NCBI GenBank assembly: GCA_902801365.1
Contig: CADCHY010000012.1
Coordinates: 1 to 64,000 of the forward strand
Length of the DNA: 64,000 nt
Source: an uncultured Succiniclasticum sp.
GTDB lineage: Bacteria; Bacillota; Negativicutes; Acidaminococcales; Acidaminococcaceae
Reading direction: 5' to 3'
A model generated the notes under the pieces. The model saw only the letters and a program-made list of their open reading frames with translations. It was not told where the DNA came from and did not search any database. A program made the position numbers and the translations under genes. Shown piece by piece: positions 1-10,236 of the stretch (the first letter of the stretch is position 1; every line of letters begins with the position of its first letter).

Positions 1-1
1 T

Positions 2-3000
2 TTGGATGCGCACCGCATACCCTATGTCATAGACGCAATGGAATCCGCCTCCGCCGGGGACGGCGCCGGTGTAGAAAAAACTGTTGCCACACGGCTCAGG
101 GGATACACCTTCTACGGCGGCGCCGAAAACTTTCGGAACTTCTGGCTGTATGCCTCCTCTCTGACCGATTCATCCATTCCCGTTCCGGACGAACCTAAGC
201 CCCAATGCTGGGCCGGCATCTATCATCCTGACATGCCTGAAGGCTACATGACCGACCTGGCTGCATACAAAGAACAATTCTGCAAACCGGACAGACCGGT
301 CATCGGTCTGCTGTTTTACCGTGACGAATGGATCTGGGACGACCTGGCCTACCCTGCCGCTTTTATCCGGGAAGCGGAACGGAAAGGCTGCAACGCCCTG
401 GCTGTGTTCACCAACCAGATGCCTGACGAATCCCTGGGCATGCCCAGCATCCGCAAGGTGTTTGACGATTTCTTCACACTGAACGGTGAAACCGTAATCG
501 ATGTTCTCGTCAGCGCCATGAAATTCTCCCATGTAGGCAACGGCAGCCTGACCACGGACGAACTGGAACAGCTGGGCGTGCCGGTTTTAACAGCCTATAC
601 ACTGCTGACGACGGAAGAAGACTGGCGCAAAAATCCCGAAGGCCTCAATGCGGTAGAAACTTCCATCGCCGTAGCCCTGCCGGAATTTGACGGCGCTATT
701 CACGGGGTTCCCATCGCCGGCCGTAACGTGCTGCCTGACGGCGCCATCGAATACCGGCCCATGCCGGAACGTACCGCCGCCATGGTGGACAAGGCCATCA
801 AATGGGCAAGGCTCCACCGGCTGAAAAACGAAGACAAAAAGGTCGCCCTGATTTTCCATAACTACCCGCCCAAGAATTACAATATCGGCAGCGCCTCCGG
901 CATGGATTCCATGGAAAGCGCAACCCGGCTTCTGGCCCGCATGCAGGCAGATGGTTATAAGGTAGATTTCCTTCCGGAATCGGCGGAAGAGTTTATCCGC
1001 ATCATGACTTCTCACGCCACTAACGATTTAAGCCTGCTGACCGACAAACAGGCCGAAGAATGCCAGAAACTTTCCGCAGAGGAATACGCAGCGTTCTTTG
1101 CCACCCTGCCGGAAGAAGCGCGACAGAAGATGACGGAACAGTGGGGCGAAGCGCCCGGCGATATCATGCTGTCCGATGAAGGCAATATTCTGGTGCCCGG
1201 CACCATGAACGGCAACATTTTTATGACCGTGCAGCCTGCCCGCCAGTATGGCATGGATCCCGCCCGGGCCTATCACGATCCTACCATTGCCCCTACCCAT
1301 CAGTATCTGGCTTTCTATTACTGGCTGCGGGAAGTATTCAAAGCAGACGCGGTGATCCATCTGGGCACCCACGGCAATCTGGAATGGCTGCCGGGTAAGG
1401 CAACCGGACTGGACCGTTCCTGCTACCCCGACATCGGGCTGGGTTCCCTGCCTAACATTTACCCTTACCTGATGACGATTTCCGGCGAAGGCGTCATCGC
1501 CAAACGCCGCAGCAGCGCCTGCCTCATCGGCTACCTGCCCGCTCCCGTGGCGGAAGCCGGTGCTTTCGATGAACTGGCGGAACTGGAAAAAATGGCCGAC
1601 GAATACAGCCATTTCCGGAAACAGGATTCGGAACAGGCTGCCGAACTGGAGAAAAAAATCATTGAACTTGCCCATGAAACAAAGCTTGACGAATCCGTAA
1701 CCTACGACGAAACAAAACCATTCACGGATTATCTGGCAGAACTCCATGAATATATTGAAGAACTGCAGGACAGCGAGATCCACGTAGGCCTGCATGTGCT
1801 GGGCCAGCCGCCTGAAGGCGATATCCTCATCGGCGAGGTCATGCATCTCCTGCGCCTGTCCAACGGACCGGTGCCTTCCTTATATAACGTGTGGGCGGAA
1901 AAATTCAGTCTGAATTTTGAGGAACTGGAAAAGAATCCCTCCGCCATCGTGGAGGTCTTCGACCTGACCGGCGGTGAACTGTTGCGCCGCATCCGCAACG
2001 AAAGCCGCGCTTTCGTAACGGCCATTGCGAAAAACGATTTTACGGAAGCAGCAGTCGATGCGGCCATGCATCTGGCTGAAACAGCAGAAGGGCCGGAAGC
2101 ATGGCGGCAGAAGATCGAGTCCCTGGGCAAATATATCATCGAAGAAATATATCCCCGTCTTGCCAAAACGACGGACGAGATGGAACACGCGCTGGCAGCC
2201 CTCTCCGGCAAATACGTGCCCCCCGGGCCTTCCGGGTCTCCCAGCGCCGGCGGCGTAGACCTGCTGCCTTCCGGCCGTAACTTCTACGGCGTGGATCCCC
2301 GGGCGCTGCCTTCACAGGCAGGCTGGATAGCCGGGAAAAAACTGGGCGACCGCATGATTGAAAAGTACATTACCGACGAAGGAAAGTATCCCGAGAACAT
2401 CGGCATGGTCCTCTGGTCCGGTCCCAACATGCGGAGCAGCGGCCAGGACATCTCCGAGTTCCTGTACCTGCTGGGCATTAAGCCCGTCTGGCAGAAAGGC
2501 AGCCTGCGGGTTACCGACTTGGAAGTGATTCCCCTTGAGGAGCTGAAACGGCCCCGTATCGATGTGACGGCCCGCATCAGCGGCCTGTTCCGGGACACGC
2601 TCCCACATCTGGCCGAACTGATGGACAAAGCCGTGCTGATGGCTGCGAAGCTGGACGAATCCGATGACGATAACTTTGTACGGAAACATATCCGGGAAGA
2701 CAGCGAAGCCTTACAGGCAGACGGTGCTTCCGCAGACGACGCCTGGCGCAACGCGGCTTTCCGGGTCTTCGGCGACGCCCCCGGCACGTATGGTTCCGGT
2801 ATCAACGTAGTGCTGGACGCCAAGAATTGGGAATCGGAAAAAGACCTTGCCGACGTGTATGTACGCTGGGGCGGCCACGTCTTCGGCGGAGGACAGCGGG
2901 GCGTATATCAGCCCGAACTGTTTAAGAAACGTCTGGCGCAAATGGAACTCACCGTGAAAAACGAAGAGAACCATGACATGAACATCCTGAGTTCCGACGA

Positions 3001-3484
3001 CTACAACGGCTTCCACGGCGGCATGATTGCGGCGGTCAAGAGTTTCGGACAGAAGACGCCGGTGTCCTACGTGGGTGACAGCGCCAACCGGGGCGCCCCC
3101 AAGATCCGTACGGTAGCGGAAGAAATGAAACGGGTAGTGCGCACGGAATCCCTGAACCCGAAGTACATCGAAGGCCTGATGCAGCACGGTTACAAAGGCG
3201 CCATGGACATGGCCAACCGGCTGAATATCAGCTTCCAGTGGGACGCCACCAGCAGCGTGATGGAAGACTGGATGTATAACGACTACGCCGAGAAATACGC
3301 CTTTGACCCGAAAGTACAGCAGTGGATGAAGAAAGTGAATCCCTGGGCCCTGCAGAACATCGCGGAAACCCTGCTGGAAGCGGAACAGCGCCAGATGTGG
3401 AACGCGGACGATGAAACGAAAGAAAAACTGCAGGAACTGTACCTTTCCGTGGAAGGCGAGATCGAGGAAGACGACGAAGAGTAA
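2..3484 (+). CDS. cobN: CobN-type cobaltochelatase large subunit (5' partial)
   Basis: This is a large chelatase subunit of the CobN/BchH/ChlH family, which holds the tetrapyrrole while AAA+ partners drive metal insertion. The family-typical HLGTHGNLEWLPGK motif lies near residue 453 of the visible part, and the protein ends in an acidic tail. The frame is open from the first bases, so about the first 100 residues are missing; full CobN is usually about 1,200 to 1,300 residues. ChlI and ChlD genes follow directly and a FecBCD-type importer lies further down, so it probably works in corrinoid or haem metabolism. Because CobN-like proteins such as Bacteroides HmuS are linked to haem use, metal removal rather than cobalt insertion is an alternative. 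Confidence 0.88.
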   Translation: MDAHRIPYVIDAMESASAGDGAGVEKTVATRLRGYTFYGGAENFRNFWLYASSLTDSSIPVPDEPKPQCWAGIYHPDMPEGYMTDLAAYKEQFCKPDRPVIGLLFYRDEWIWDDLAYPAAFIREAERKGCNALAVFTNQMPDESLGMPSIRKVFDDFFTLNGETVIDVLVSAMKFSHVGNGSLTTDELEQLGVPVLTAYTLLTTEEDWRKNPEGLNAVETSIAVALPEFDGAIHGVPIAGRNVLPDGAIEYRPMPERTAAMVDKAIKWARLHRLKNEDKKVALIFHNYPPKNYNIGSASGMDSMESATRLLARMQADGYKVDFLPESAEEFIRIMTSHATNDLSLLTDKQAEECQKLSAEEYAAFFATLPEEARQKMTEQWGEAPGDIMLSDEGNILVPGTMNGNIFMTVQPARQYGMDPARAYHDPTIAPTHQYLAFYYWLREVFKADAVIHLGTHGNLEWLPGKATGLDRSCYPDIGLGSLPNIYPYLMTISGEGVIAKRRSSACLIGYLPAPVAEAGAFDELAELEKMADEYSHFRKQDSEQAAELEKKIIELAHETKLDESVTYDETKPFTDYLAELHEYIEELQDSEIHVGLHVLGQPPEGDILIGEVMHLLRLSNGPVPSLYNVWAEKFSLNFEELEKNPSAIVEVFDLTGGELLRRIRNESRAFVTAIAKNDFTEAAVDAAMHLAETAEGPEAWRQKIESLGKYIIEEIYPRLAKTTDEMEHALAALSGKYVPPGPSGSPSAGGVDLLPSGRNFYGVDPRALPSQAGWIAGKKLGDRMIEKYITDEGKYPENIGMVLWSGPNMRSSGQDISEFLYLLGIKPVWQKGSLRVTDLEVIPLEELKRPRIDVTARISGLFRDTLPHLAELMDKAVLMAAKLDESDDDNFVRKHIREDSEALQADGASADDAWRNAAFRVFGDAPGTYGSGINVVLDAKNWESEKDLADVYVRWGGHVFGGGQRGVYQPELFKKRLAQMELTVKNEENHDMNILSSDDYNGFHGGMIAAVKSFGQKTPVSYVGDSANRGAPKIRTVAEEMKRVVRTESLNPKYIEGLMQHGYKGAMDMANRLNISFQWDATSSVMEDWMYNDYAEKYAFDPKVQQWMKKVNPWALQNIAETLLEAEQRQMWNADDETKEKLQELYLSVEGEIEEDDEE

Positions 3485-3515
3485 GTCTGCTGCCATCGGC
3501 AACTGTTGAAAAAAA

Positions 3516-3546
3516 CCGCAGGTCTGCAGGGAAACCTGCACTGCGG
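3516..3546 (+). other. strong hairpin between cobN and chlI
   Basis: A two-part stem (CCGCAG/CTGCGG outside, TGCAGG/CCTGCA inside, closed by a GAAA loop) sits in the 120-base gap after the cobN stop. There is no run of T after it, so it is more likely an mRNA-stabilising or processing element than an intrinsic terminator. Confidence 0.5.
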
Positions 3547-3604
3547 CTTACACCCTAAGGTATTGATTAACATTATCATATGATTACGGGAGGACGATAC
3601 GATT

Positions 3605-4627
3605 ATGAAACGACTGGGAACATTTCCGTTTACCGCCATTATCGGGCAGGAAGAAATGAAAAAAGCGCTGGTGCTGAACGTAGTGAATCCGCGCCTGGGC
3701 GGCGTACTGATCCAGGGGGAAAAAGGCACCGCCAAGTCCACCGCCGTGCGCGCCCTGGCCGACCTGCTGCCGCCGCGCCTGTGCATCAAAGGCTGCAAGT
3801 TCCACGACGACCCCAACGACAAATCCAACTGGTGCGATGAATGCCACGAAAAATACGACAATGCAGCGCCGGAAACCGAAGAACTTCCCATGAAAGTAGT
3901 GGAACTTCCTGTCAGCGCCACGGAAGACCGTGTCGTGGGAACGCTGGACATCGAAGCCGCTATCAAAGAAGGGAAGCGTTCCTTTGAGACCGGTATTCTG
4001 GCAGACGCCAACCGGAACATTCTGTATGTAGACGAAATCAACCTGCTGGACGATCACGTAGTCGACGTGCTGCTGGACTCCGCCGCCATGGGCATCAACA
4101 CCGTAGAACGGGAAGGCATTTCCTACTCCCATCCCGCCCGCTTCTCCCTGGTTGGCACCATGAACCCGGAAGAAGGCGACATTCGGCCCCAGCTGCTGGA
4201 CCGTTTTGCCCTTTCTGTCTACGTAGCCGGCGAAAAAGACCTGGACAAACGGGCCGAGGTCATCAAACGGCGTCTGGAATACGAAGACGATCCGGAAGAA
4301 TTTATTAAAAAATGGGAAGAAGAACAGCAGAACGAAGTGCATCGCATCCAGCGTGCCATGAAACTGCTGCCTCAGGTAACCACCTCCAATGAGATTCTGC
4401 GCATGGCAGCCCGGATTTCCATTACGCTGGGTGTTGACGGCCACCGGGCCGATATCGTGCTGATCAAAACCGCGGAAACCCTGGCAGCCGTAGCCGGACA
4501 TACCGAAGTTACCAAAGAGGATCTGCGGGAAGCCGCGCATCTGGCGCTGCCCCACCGTATGCGCCGCCGTCCTTTCGAAGAACAGAAGCTGGACTGGGAA
4601 AATGTGGATAAGGTGATTGACGCATGA
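3605..4627 (+). CDS. chlI: Magnesium/cobalt-chelatase ATPase subunit I (ChlI/BchI-like)
   Basis: This AAA+ ATPase powers metal chelation together with the D subunit and the large CobN-like subunit. The Walker A motif GEKGTAKST is near residues 38-46, a Walker B-type segment [10 protein letters not shown] is near residue 140, and the sensor region GTMNPEEG follows. A cysteine-rich insertion (CIKGCKF...CDECHEK) after Walker A is typical of non-photosynthetic ChlI homologues. A GGGAGG ribosome site lies about 12 bases before the ATG. Its stop overlaps the start of chlD by four bases (ATGA), so the two are translationally coupled. At 340 residues it has the usual family length. Confidence 0.92.
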   Translation: MKRLGTFPFTAIIGQEEMKKALVLNVVNPRLGGVLIQGEKGTAKSTAVRALADLLPPRLCIKGCKFHDDPNDKSNWCDECHEKYDNAAPETEELPMKVVELPVSATEDRVVGTLDIEAAIKEGKRSFETGILADANRNILYVDEINLLDDHVVDVLLDSAAMGINTVEREGISYSHPARFSLVGTMNPEEGDIRPQLLDRFALSVYVAGEKDLDKRAEVIKRRLEYEDDPEEFIKKWEEEQQNEVHRIQRAMKLLPQVTTSNEILRMAARISITLGVDGHRADIVLIKTAETLAAVAGHTEVTKEDLREAAHLALPHRMRRRPFEEQKLDWENVDKVIDA

Positions 4628-6531
4628 AAAGAACAGGATATCCGCTTGCCGCAGTCTGCGGTATGGAAAAGGCAAAGGAAGCCGTAACTCTGGCCCTTGT
4701 CAATCCACATACAGGCGGAGTGCTGGTAAGCGGTGAAAAAGGAACCGGGAAGTCCACCCTGATGCGGGGTGCCCGTGAATTGTATAACGCACCCTGGATC
4801 GAGATTCCCGTAAGTGTTACAGAAGACCGGCTGTTCGGTTCCATTGATGCCGAAGCAGCGGTGAAATACGGCAAACGGCAGCTCCAACCGGGGCTGATCG
4901 ACGAAGCGGACGGAGGCGTCGTCTATCTTGACGATGCCAACCTGCTGCGGGACGATATTTTGTCCGCCGTGCTCCGGGTTGAGGAAACCGGCGGTTACCA
5001 GCTGGAACGGGACGGCCTCTCCGAACACAGGGACACGAAATACACGGTGCTGGCCGTTATGGCCCCGGAAAGCGGCACCCTTTCCTCTGCGGCGCTGGAC
5101 CGTTTCGGGCTGTTCGTTTCGGTAGAAGCGGAAACCGACGAAGAAGCGCGGATGGAAATCGTGCGCCGGGTCACCTCTTTTGAAAAAAACGGGGAAATCT
5201 TCCGGAAAAACTGGGCCGCGGAAACTGAACGATTGGCAGAAAAAATTGCCAAAGCCCGGGCGTTGCTGCCAGAAGTGGAAGTATCCGACGCCATGATCCG
5301 GCTGTCTTCCGTTTATACAATCAAAGCCAACGTAGCCGGGCACCGGGCCGACATTTACCTGATGGAAGCCGCCCGGGCCGAAGCCGCTCTGGCCGGACGC
5401 AAATACGTACTGCCCAGGGATCTGGAAAAGGCCGCGGAATTCGTGCTGCCCCACCGGATGCGGGAGCTGCCGCCGGAGCAACAGCAGGAACCGCAGCAGA
5501 ACGAAACAAAAGAACCGGAAGACGCACAGCAGACTCCGCCGCCGCAACGGGAAGAGCAGGATGAACTGTTCTCCATGCCGGACGCGCCGGAACCGGAAGA
5601 AACCGATACGGAAGCCCACGAAGGCAACCAGGAGGAGCACAAGGAAGACGAAACCATGACCAACCCCAACGCGGGAAGCAACGACCGCGTTGACGCGGCG
5701 GACATGCGGGTAAAACTGCCGCCGGTCTGGGTTGAACCGGTAAAAGGCAAACAGAAACGCAAAGGCAGCGGCAAACGCAGCGCCACCCGTACGGACGAAA
5801 GACAGGGACGTTATGTCCGCGCCGAGATTCCTCATTCCAAGTCTTCCGATATCGCTTTTGACGCTACCCTGCGTGCCGCAGCCCCCTACCAGAAATGGCG
5901 GGAGTCCAACGGCTGCGCCCTGGTCATCAAAGAAGAAGATCTGCGCACCAAAGTCCGCGAGAAACGCACCGGAAATATTTTCCTTTTTGCCGTAGACGCC
6001 AGCGGTTCCATGGGCGCCCGGGAACGGATGAAAACCGTAAAAGGCGTCATCCTGAAGATTTTACTGGAAGCTTATCAGAAACGAGACCGGGTCGGTATGA
6101 TCGCCTTCCGGAAAAATCAGGCGGAAGTGTTGCTGCCGGTCACCAAAAGTGTTGACTTCGCCCAGAAAAAACTGGCCGCCATGCCCACCGGCGGAAAAAC
6201 GCCGCTGGCCAAAGGCCTTTCCAAAGCGGAAGACGTGCTGGACATGCTGTACCGACAGGATCCGCTGCAGGATCCCGTGCTGATCCTGATTACGGACGGC
6301 CACGCCACCCTGCCTCTGGAAAACGGAACCAATGCGGTAGACGATGCCATGACCGAAGCGGAACACCTCGGCAAGCGGAACATCCCCATAGCAGTCATCG
6401 ATACCGAAAACGGGTTCATCAAGCTGGGTCTCGCCAAAAAACTGGCCCGGAAAATGGACGCATCGTATTTTAAAATTGATAAACTTTCGGAAGACAGCCT
6501 GCTTCACATATGGCGAAAAATGAGCGGATAA
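4624..6531 (+). CDS. chlD: Magnesium/cobalt-chelatase subunit D (ChlD/BchD-like, AAA plus VWA)
   Basis: This is the D subunit of an I/D/H-type chelatase. An N-terminal AAA+ module (GEKGTGKST near residue 38; [10 protein letters not shown] as the Walker B region) is followed by a low-complexity acidic, Gln- and Pro-rich linker around residues 280-350. The C-terminal von Willebrand A domain carries the MIDAS motif DASGSMG near residue 460 and the distal ITDGHAT segment. In many D subunits the AAA module is degenerate, but here Walker A is intact. It starts inside the end of chlI and completes the CobN-ChlI-ChlD set, presumably acting in the cytoplasm. Confidence 0.92.
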   Translation: MKRTGYPLAAVCGMEKAKEAVTLALVNPHTGGVLVSGEKGTGKSTLMRGARELYNAPWIEIPVSVTEDRLFGSIDAEAAVKYGKRQLQPGLIDEADGGVVYLDDANLLRDDILSAVLRVEETGGYQLERDGLSEHRDTKYTVLAVMAPESGTLSSAALDRFGLFVSVEAETDEEARMEIVRRVTSFEKNGEIFRKNWAAETERLAEKIAKARALLPEVEVSDAMIRLSSVYTIKANVAGHRADIYLMEAARAEAALAGRKYVLPRDLEKAAEFVLPHRMRELPPEQQQEPQQNETKEPEDAQQTPPPQREEQDELFSMPDAPEPEETDTEAHEGNQEEHKEDETMTNPNAGSNDRVDAADMRVKLPPVWVEPVKGKQKRKGSGKRSATRTDERQGRYVRAEIPHSKSSDIAFDATLRAAAPYQKWRESNGCALVIKEEDLRTKVREKRTGNIFLFAVDASGSMGARERMKTVKGVILKILLEAYQKRDRVGMIAFRKNQAEVLLPVTKSVDFAQKKLAAMPTGGKTPLAKGLSKAEDVLDMLYRQDPLQDPVLILITDGHATLPLENGTNAVDDAMTEAEHLGKRNIPIAVIDTENGFIKLGLAKKLARKMDASYFKIDKLSEDSLLHIWRKMSG

Positions 6532-6638
6532 GGTAAAATAATATAACCGGCTGCCGCGCATAACTGAAAAGCCGGAAAACCTACAGCGCCTGACGCCGGT
6601 TCGCAATCACCGGAACAAGGAGCGGAAGGACTTAAAGT

Positions 6639-7511
6639 ATGATTGAAATTAAAAATCTCCGGAAAACCTTTCCCCATAAAAATACCCTTAATAAAAAAGC
6701 CGAAAAGGTAGCTGTAGAAAATTTGTCCCTGACAATTCAAACGGGAGAAATTTTCGGCCTGCTGGGGCCCAACGGCGCAGGCAAGACCACCACGATCCGC
6801 ATGCTGACCATGCTGTCACGTCCCACCAGCGGCGATATTCTGTATGACGGAAAGCATATCGATAACGCAGACGACGCACGGAAGATCAGGCAGATGATTG
6901 GCGTCGTGCCCCAGAACCTGAACTTTGACCAGGACCTGACCGTAGGGGAAAACCTGGAACTGCACGCACGGCTTTACCACATGAACCGTGAAGAACGGGA
7001 AGCCCGTATTGCCGAATTGTTGGAATATGTGGAACTGCAAAACGTGATCAATGACGGCGTGCGGCAGCTTTCCGGCGGCATGAAACGCCGGCTGCTGATC
7101 GCCCGTGCCCTGATCCATAGACCTGAAATCCTGTTTTTGGACGAACCGACAGTTGCCCTGGATCCCCAGGTGCGCTGGCGTATCTGGGAGCTTGTGCGGC
7201 GTCTTGCCAACGACGGTGCGACGGTTCTCATCACCACCCATTATATTGAAGAAGCAGAAGAGCTCTGCGACCGGGTGGCAATCATGAACAAAGGCAAGCT
7301 CATCGACGTGGATACGCCGAAGAATTTCATTTCCCGCTTCGGCCGCTTTGTAGCGGAATGGCGCGACGACGTACACCGGGATTTCCGTTTTTTCAACTCC
7401 CGTGAAGAAGCAAGGCAGTTCATCGGCACCATTGACGCAGCTTCCTCCATCCGCAAGTCAAATCTGGAAGACGTTTTCATTGAACTGACCGGAAGGAAGG
7501 AGGGACTCTGA
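6639..7511 (+). CDS. ABC-2 exporter ATP-binding protein
   Basis: This is an ABC ATPase of the DrrA/NatA/NodI type. It has Walker A GPNGAGKTT near residues 44-52, signature LSGGMKRR, and Walker B ILFLDEPTVALDP, with a C-terminal extension typical of this family. GGAAGGA lies before the ATG. The stop overlaps by one base the start of the damaged permease gene that follows, so the two formed an exporter pair. Its placement between the chelatase genes and an importer suggests the exporter once handled a related substrate or product, but the substrate cannot be read from sequence. With its partner broken, the complex may not function. Confidence 0.88.
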   Translation: MIEIKNLRKTFPHKNTLNKKAEKVAVENLSLTIQTGEIFGLLGPNGAGKTTTIRMLTMLSRPTSGDILYDGKHIDNADDARKIRQMIGVVPQNLNFDQDLTVGENLELHARLYHMNREEREARIAELLEYVELQNVINDGVRQLSGGMKRRLLIARALIHRPEILFLDEPTVALDPQVRWRIWELVRRLANDGATVLITTHYIEEAEELCDRVAIMNKGKLIDVDTPKNFISRFGRFVAEWRDDVHRDFRFFNSREEARQFIGTIDAASSIRKSNLEDVFIELTGRKEGL

Positions 7512-8174
7512 TGCTGACTGACATCTGGACTGTTTTCTGGCGGGACTGGGTCGTACTGAAGCATCGCATGACCGCCTTCATCCGGCGCTTCCTACATTGA
7601 TTTTCTGGTACCGGGCATCCTGGCCCTGAACTCCATGAACATCAGCTTCAACAGCGTAACTCCGGTCCATGCGGAACGGGTGTATCACAAAAGCATCGAA
7701 GAATATATCATCGCACCCATCCGCCCGTATGCTTATGTAATCGGAAAAGTGCTGGCAGCTGTTCTGCGGGGATTGATTTCCTCCGCTATCATTATCGCCC
7801 TTTCCTATGCTTTCGGCGCGCACTTCACCATTACGCCCCTTTTTTTACTGGTACTGATACTGAATTGCGCCATCTTCGCGGAAATCGGTTTCGCCGCAGC
7901 CATGTTCCTCTCGACGTATGAACAGATGGGCCAGGTCAACACCTACATCCTGCTGCCCATGTCCTTTTTATGCGGCACCTTTTTTTCTACAAAAGCATTG
8001 CCCGATGCGCTGCGGATTTTCATCGAATGCCTGCCCCTTACCCACACCAGTTACCTGTTGCGCGGCATTGGCAGCGGGGCGGAGGTATCCCTGTGGTCAG
8101 TGGGAATCCTGCTGATCTATCTGGTCGTTGTCTTTGTCATCGGCGGCCAGGCGTTTATAAAGCTCAGAAATTAA
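7511..8174 (+). pseudogene. ABC-2 transporter permease, broken by an internal deletion
   Basis: The gene starts correctly (MLTDIWTVFWRDW) at the end of the ATPase gene but hits a stop at 7598-7600 after 29 codons. The rest of the permease (GASYIDFLVPGILAL onward, about 197 codons) continues in another frame from about 7584. Compared with the family layout, roughly 25-30 residues between TAFIR and GASYIDF, including the first membrane helix, are missing, and the junction shifts the frame. The remaining part has several hydrophobic helices. An internal ATG at 7635 exists but would give a truncated product. This is a recent loss of function, or a sequence error, because the rest is well preserved. 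Confidence 0.8.
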
Positions 8175-8192
8175 TAAGGAAGTGTACGGATT

Positions 8193-9173
8193 ATGAAAAA
8201 ATTTCTTTTCTTTTCACTGATGGTAAGCCTGCTGGCCTTTGTTTCTTTCGGTTGCAAACCGGACAACGCGGCTACAAATGCAGGCAATAAACCTGCAGCC
8301 CAAAGCTCTCAAAACATTTTCGCGGAGATTATCGATTCCGAAAACCGCAAAGTGGTCCTTGCCAAAAAGCCGGAGCGTGTTGTCGTCATGGTACCGTCTA
8401 TTTTGAATTACGTGGACGCGGTAGGCGGGACCATTATCGGCCGGCCTTCCAGCAGCAAAGCTTCTGTGATCCCCCCTTCCATGGAAAAAGCCGAAGACGT
8501 AGGTCACGTGTTTAACATCAACATGGAAAAAGTGGTGGGTTTAAAGCCGGACCTGGTTTTCATCAACGCTGCACAGCACCAGAAATTCATAAAAATGCTG
8601 GAAACCAACAACATTAACGCCATCACGCTGCAGCCGAAAACCTATAAAGAAACCAAAGAGGCGCTGATTACCACAGGTAAGGTTTACGGTAAAGCTGTCG
8701 AAGCAGAAAAACTGAATAAGGCAATGGATGAAAAAATCGCTGCCACCGTTGCCAAAATGCCGAAGGATCACAAAAAGCGAATCGTCATCCTGCACGCCAC
8801 TCCTTCCACCGTAACCGTGGAACTGGAGAACAGTATTGCCGGTAACACGGCAAAAATGCTGGGCTTTGTCAACATCGCCCAGGGCACCACAGCCATTCAG
8901 GGCAAACCGGAAAAAGCCCCTTACAGCATAGAAGTACTGGTGGAAAAAGATCCTGAGATTATCTTCATCACCTCCATGGGCGCCCAGGATAAGATTGAAA
9001 AACGCCTGAAGGCCGATGTGCAGGGAAATCCCGCCTACAGTGCCTTGACTGCTGTAAAGAACAATAAAGTGTTTATCCTTCCGGAAGAATTATTCCTGAC
9101 CCCCCCGGGCTTACGCTATCCGGACGCTGTGGAACTGATGGCAAAACATGTATTCCCGGAAACATTTAAATAA
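8193..9173 (+). CDS. Periplasmic-binding lipoprotein of a FecB/BtuF/HmuT-type importer
   Basis: This is a substrate-binding protein of the iron-siderophore/haem/cobalamin class (helical backbone, two lobes). It begins with a lipoprotein signal peptide ending LLAFVSFGC, so the mature Cys would be lipid-anchored. The segment KPERVVVMVPS and the later LKPDLVFI and DPEIIFITSMG blocks are characteristic of the family. AAGGAAG precedes the ATG. It is followed by a matching FecCD permease and ATPase, giving a complete importer. The linked chelatase genes favour a corrinoid or haem-like cargo over a siderophore, but this is inferred from context. Confidence 0.88.
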   Translation: MKKFLFFSLMVSLLAFVSFGCKPDNAATNAGNKPAAQSSQNIFAEIIDSENRKVVLAKKPERVVVMVPSILNYVDAVGGTIIGRPSSSKASVIPPSMEKAEDVGHVFNINMEKVVGLKPDLVFINAAQHQKFIKMLETNNINAITLQPKTYKETKEALITTGKVYGKAVEAEKLNKAMDEKIAATVAKMPKDHKKRIVILHATPSTVTVELENSIAGNTAKMLGFVNIAQGTTAIQGKPEKAPYSIEVLVEKDPEIIFITSMGAQDKIEKRLKADVQGNPAYSALTAVKNNKVFILPEELFLTPPGLRYPDAVELMAKHVFPETFK

Positions 9174-9207
9174 CGGAAACACTTAAATAGTATCGGAGGA
9201 AAACAAT

Positions 9208-10236
9208 ATGGCAGATAAATTGCCCGACGCATCCGAACGGGCGGAACGCTACGGTATCGACCGCAGAATCTGGCGTGTCTCCATGCTGATCCTGTTCACT
9301 GTCCTCGCCGTAACCGGGTGTCTTTTGTCCATTGCGCTGGGGGCTGCGGACATTTCTGTTTCCCAGGTTATGGAAATATTACTGCATCCCAAGGCGACGC
9401 CCCAGGATCAGATTATCTGGAACATCCGGCTGCCCCGGACCATCGTCGGTGCCTTGGTAGGTCTGAACCTGTCGCTTTCCGGCGCGATTTTACAGGCTGT
9501 CATGCGTAATCCCCTGGCTGATCCGCATATTATCGGCATTTCTTCCGGCGCGGGTATCGCAGGCATCACCATCATGATCCTGTTCCCGGCATTGGAATAC
9601 CTGATTACGCCGGTTGCTTTTATCGGCGCCATGCTGGCCGCTATCGCCATTTACATTCTGGCCTGGAAAAACGGCATCAAGCCAGTCCGCATCATTCTGG
9701 CGGGCGTAGCCGTGTCCGCCTTTTTAAGCGCCGGCATCTCCGGTCTGCTGGTATTCTACAGCGACCGTGTTAACGGCGCCCTGATGTGGATGGTCGGCGG
9801 CCTGGCTGCCAGAAGCTGGCCCCACGTCTCCATCATCGTACCTTATGCGCTGATCGGACTGATACTGGCCATTGCCAGCGCCCACTATCTGAACATCCTG
9901 CAGTTAGGCGATGAAATGGCCAAAGGCCTTGGCGTAAACGTAGAAGTTACACGTATTGCCCTGACCGCCATCGCAGCACTCCTGGCCGCCAGCGCTGTCA
10001 GCGTGGCCGGTCTGTTAGGATTCGTAGGCCTGGTTATTCCCCATGTGGCCCGCCTGATCCTGGGTTCCGATTATCGCTTCCTTATCCCCGGCGCGGCCCT
10101 GCTGGGCATCGCTATCATAACTTTCAGCGATACATTCGCTCGGGTAGCCTTTGCACCCATCGAGCTGCCGGTAGGCATTATCATGGCCTTCATCGGCGCC
10201 CCATTCTTCCTGTTCCTGTTAAGGAGGGAATTATGA
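9208..10236 (+). CDS. FecCD/BtuC-family importer permease
   Basis: This 342-residue, highly hydrophobic protein matches the BtuC/FecCD/HmuU family, which forms a homodimeric channel with about ten membrane helices per chain. Family segments include IRLPRTIVGALVGLNLSLSG, the NPLADPHIIGISSGAG block near residue 100 and GLLGFVGLVIPHVARL near residue 265, the last being part of the ATPase-coupling region. GGAGG lies before the ATG. Its stop overlaps the start of the ATPase gene (ATGA), so the two are translationally coupled. Confidence 0.92.
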   Translation: MADKLPDASERAERYGIDRRIWRVSMLILFTVLAVTGCLLSIALGAADISVSQVMEILLHPKATPQDQIIWNIRLPRTIVGALVGLNLSLSGAILQAVMRNPLADPHIIGISSGAGIAGITIMILFPALEYLITPVAFIGAMLAAIAIYILAWKNGIKPVRIILAGVAVSAFLSAGISGLLVFYSDRVNGALMWMVGGLAARSWPHVSIIVPYALIGLILAIASAHYLNILQLGDEMAKGLGVNVEVTRIALTAIAALLAASAVSVAGLLGFVGLVIPHVARLILGSDYRFLIPGAALLGIAIITFSDTFARVAFAPIELPVGIIMAFIGAPFFLFLLRREL

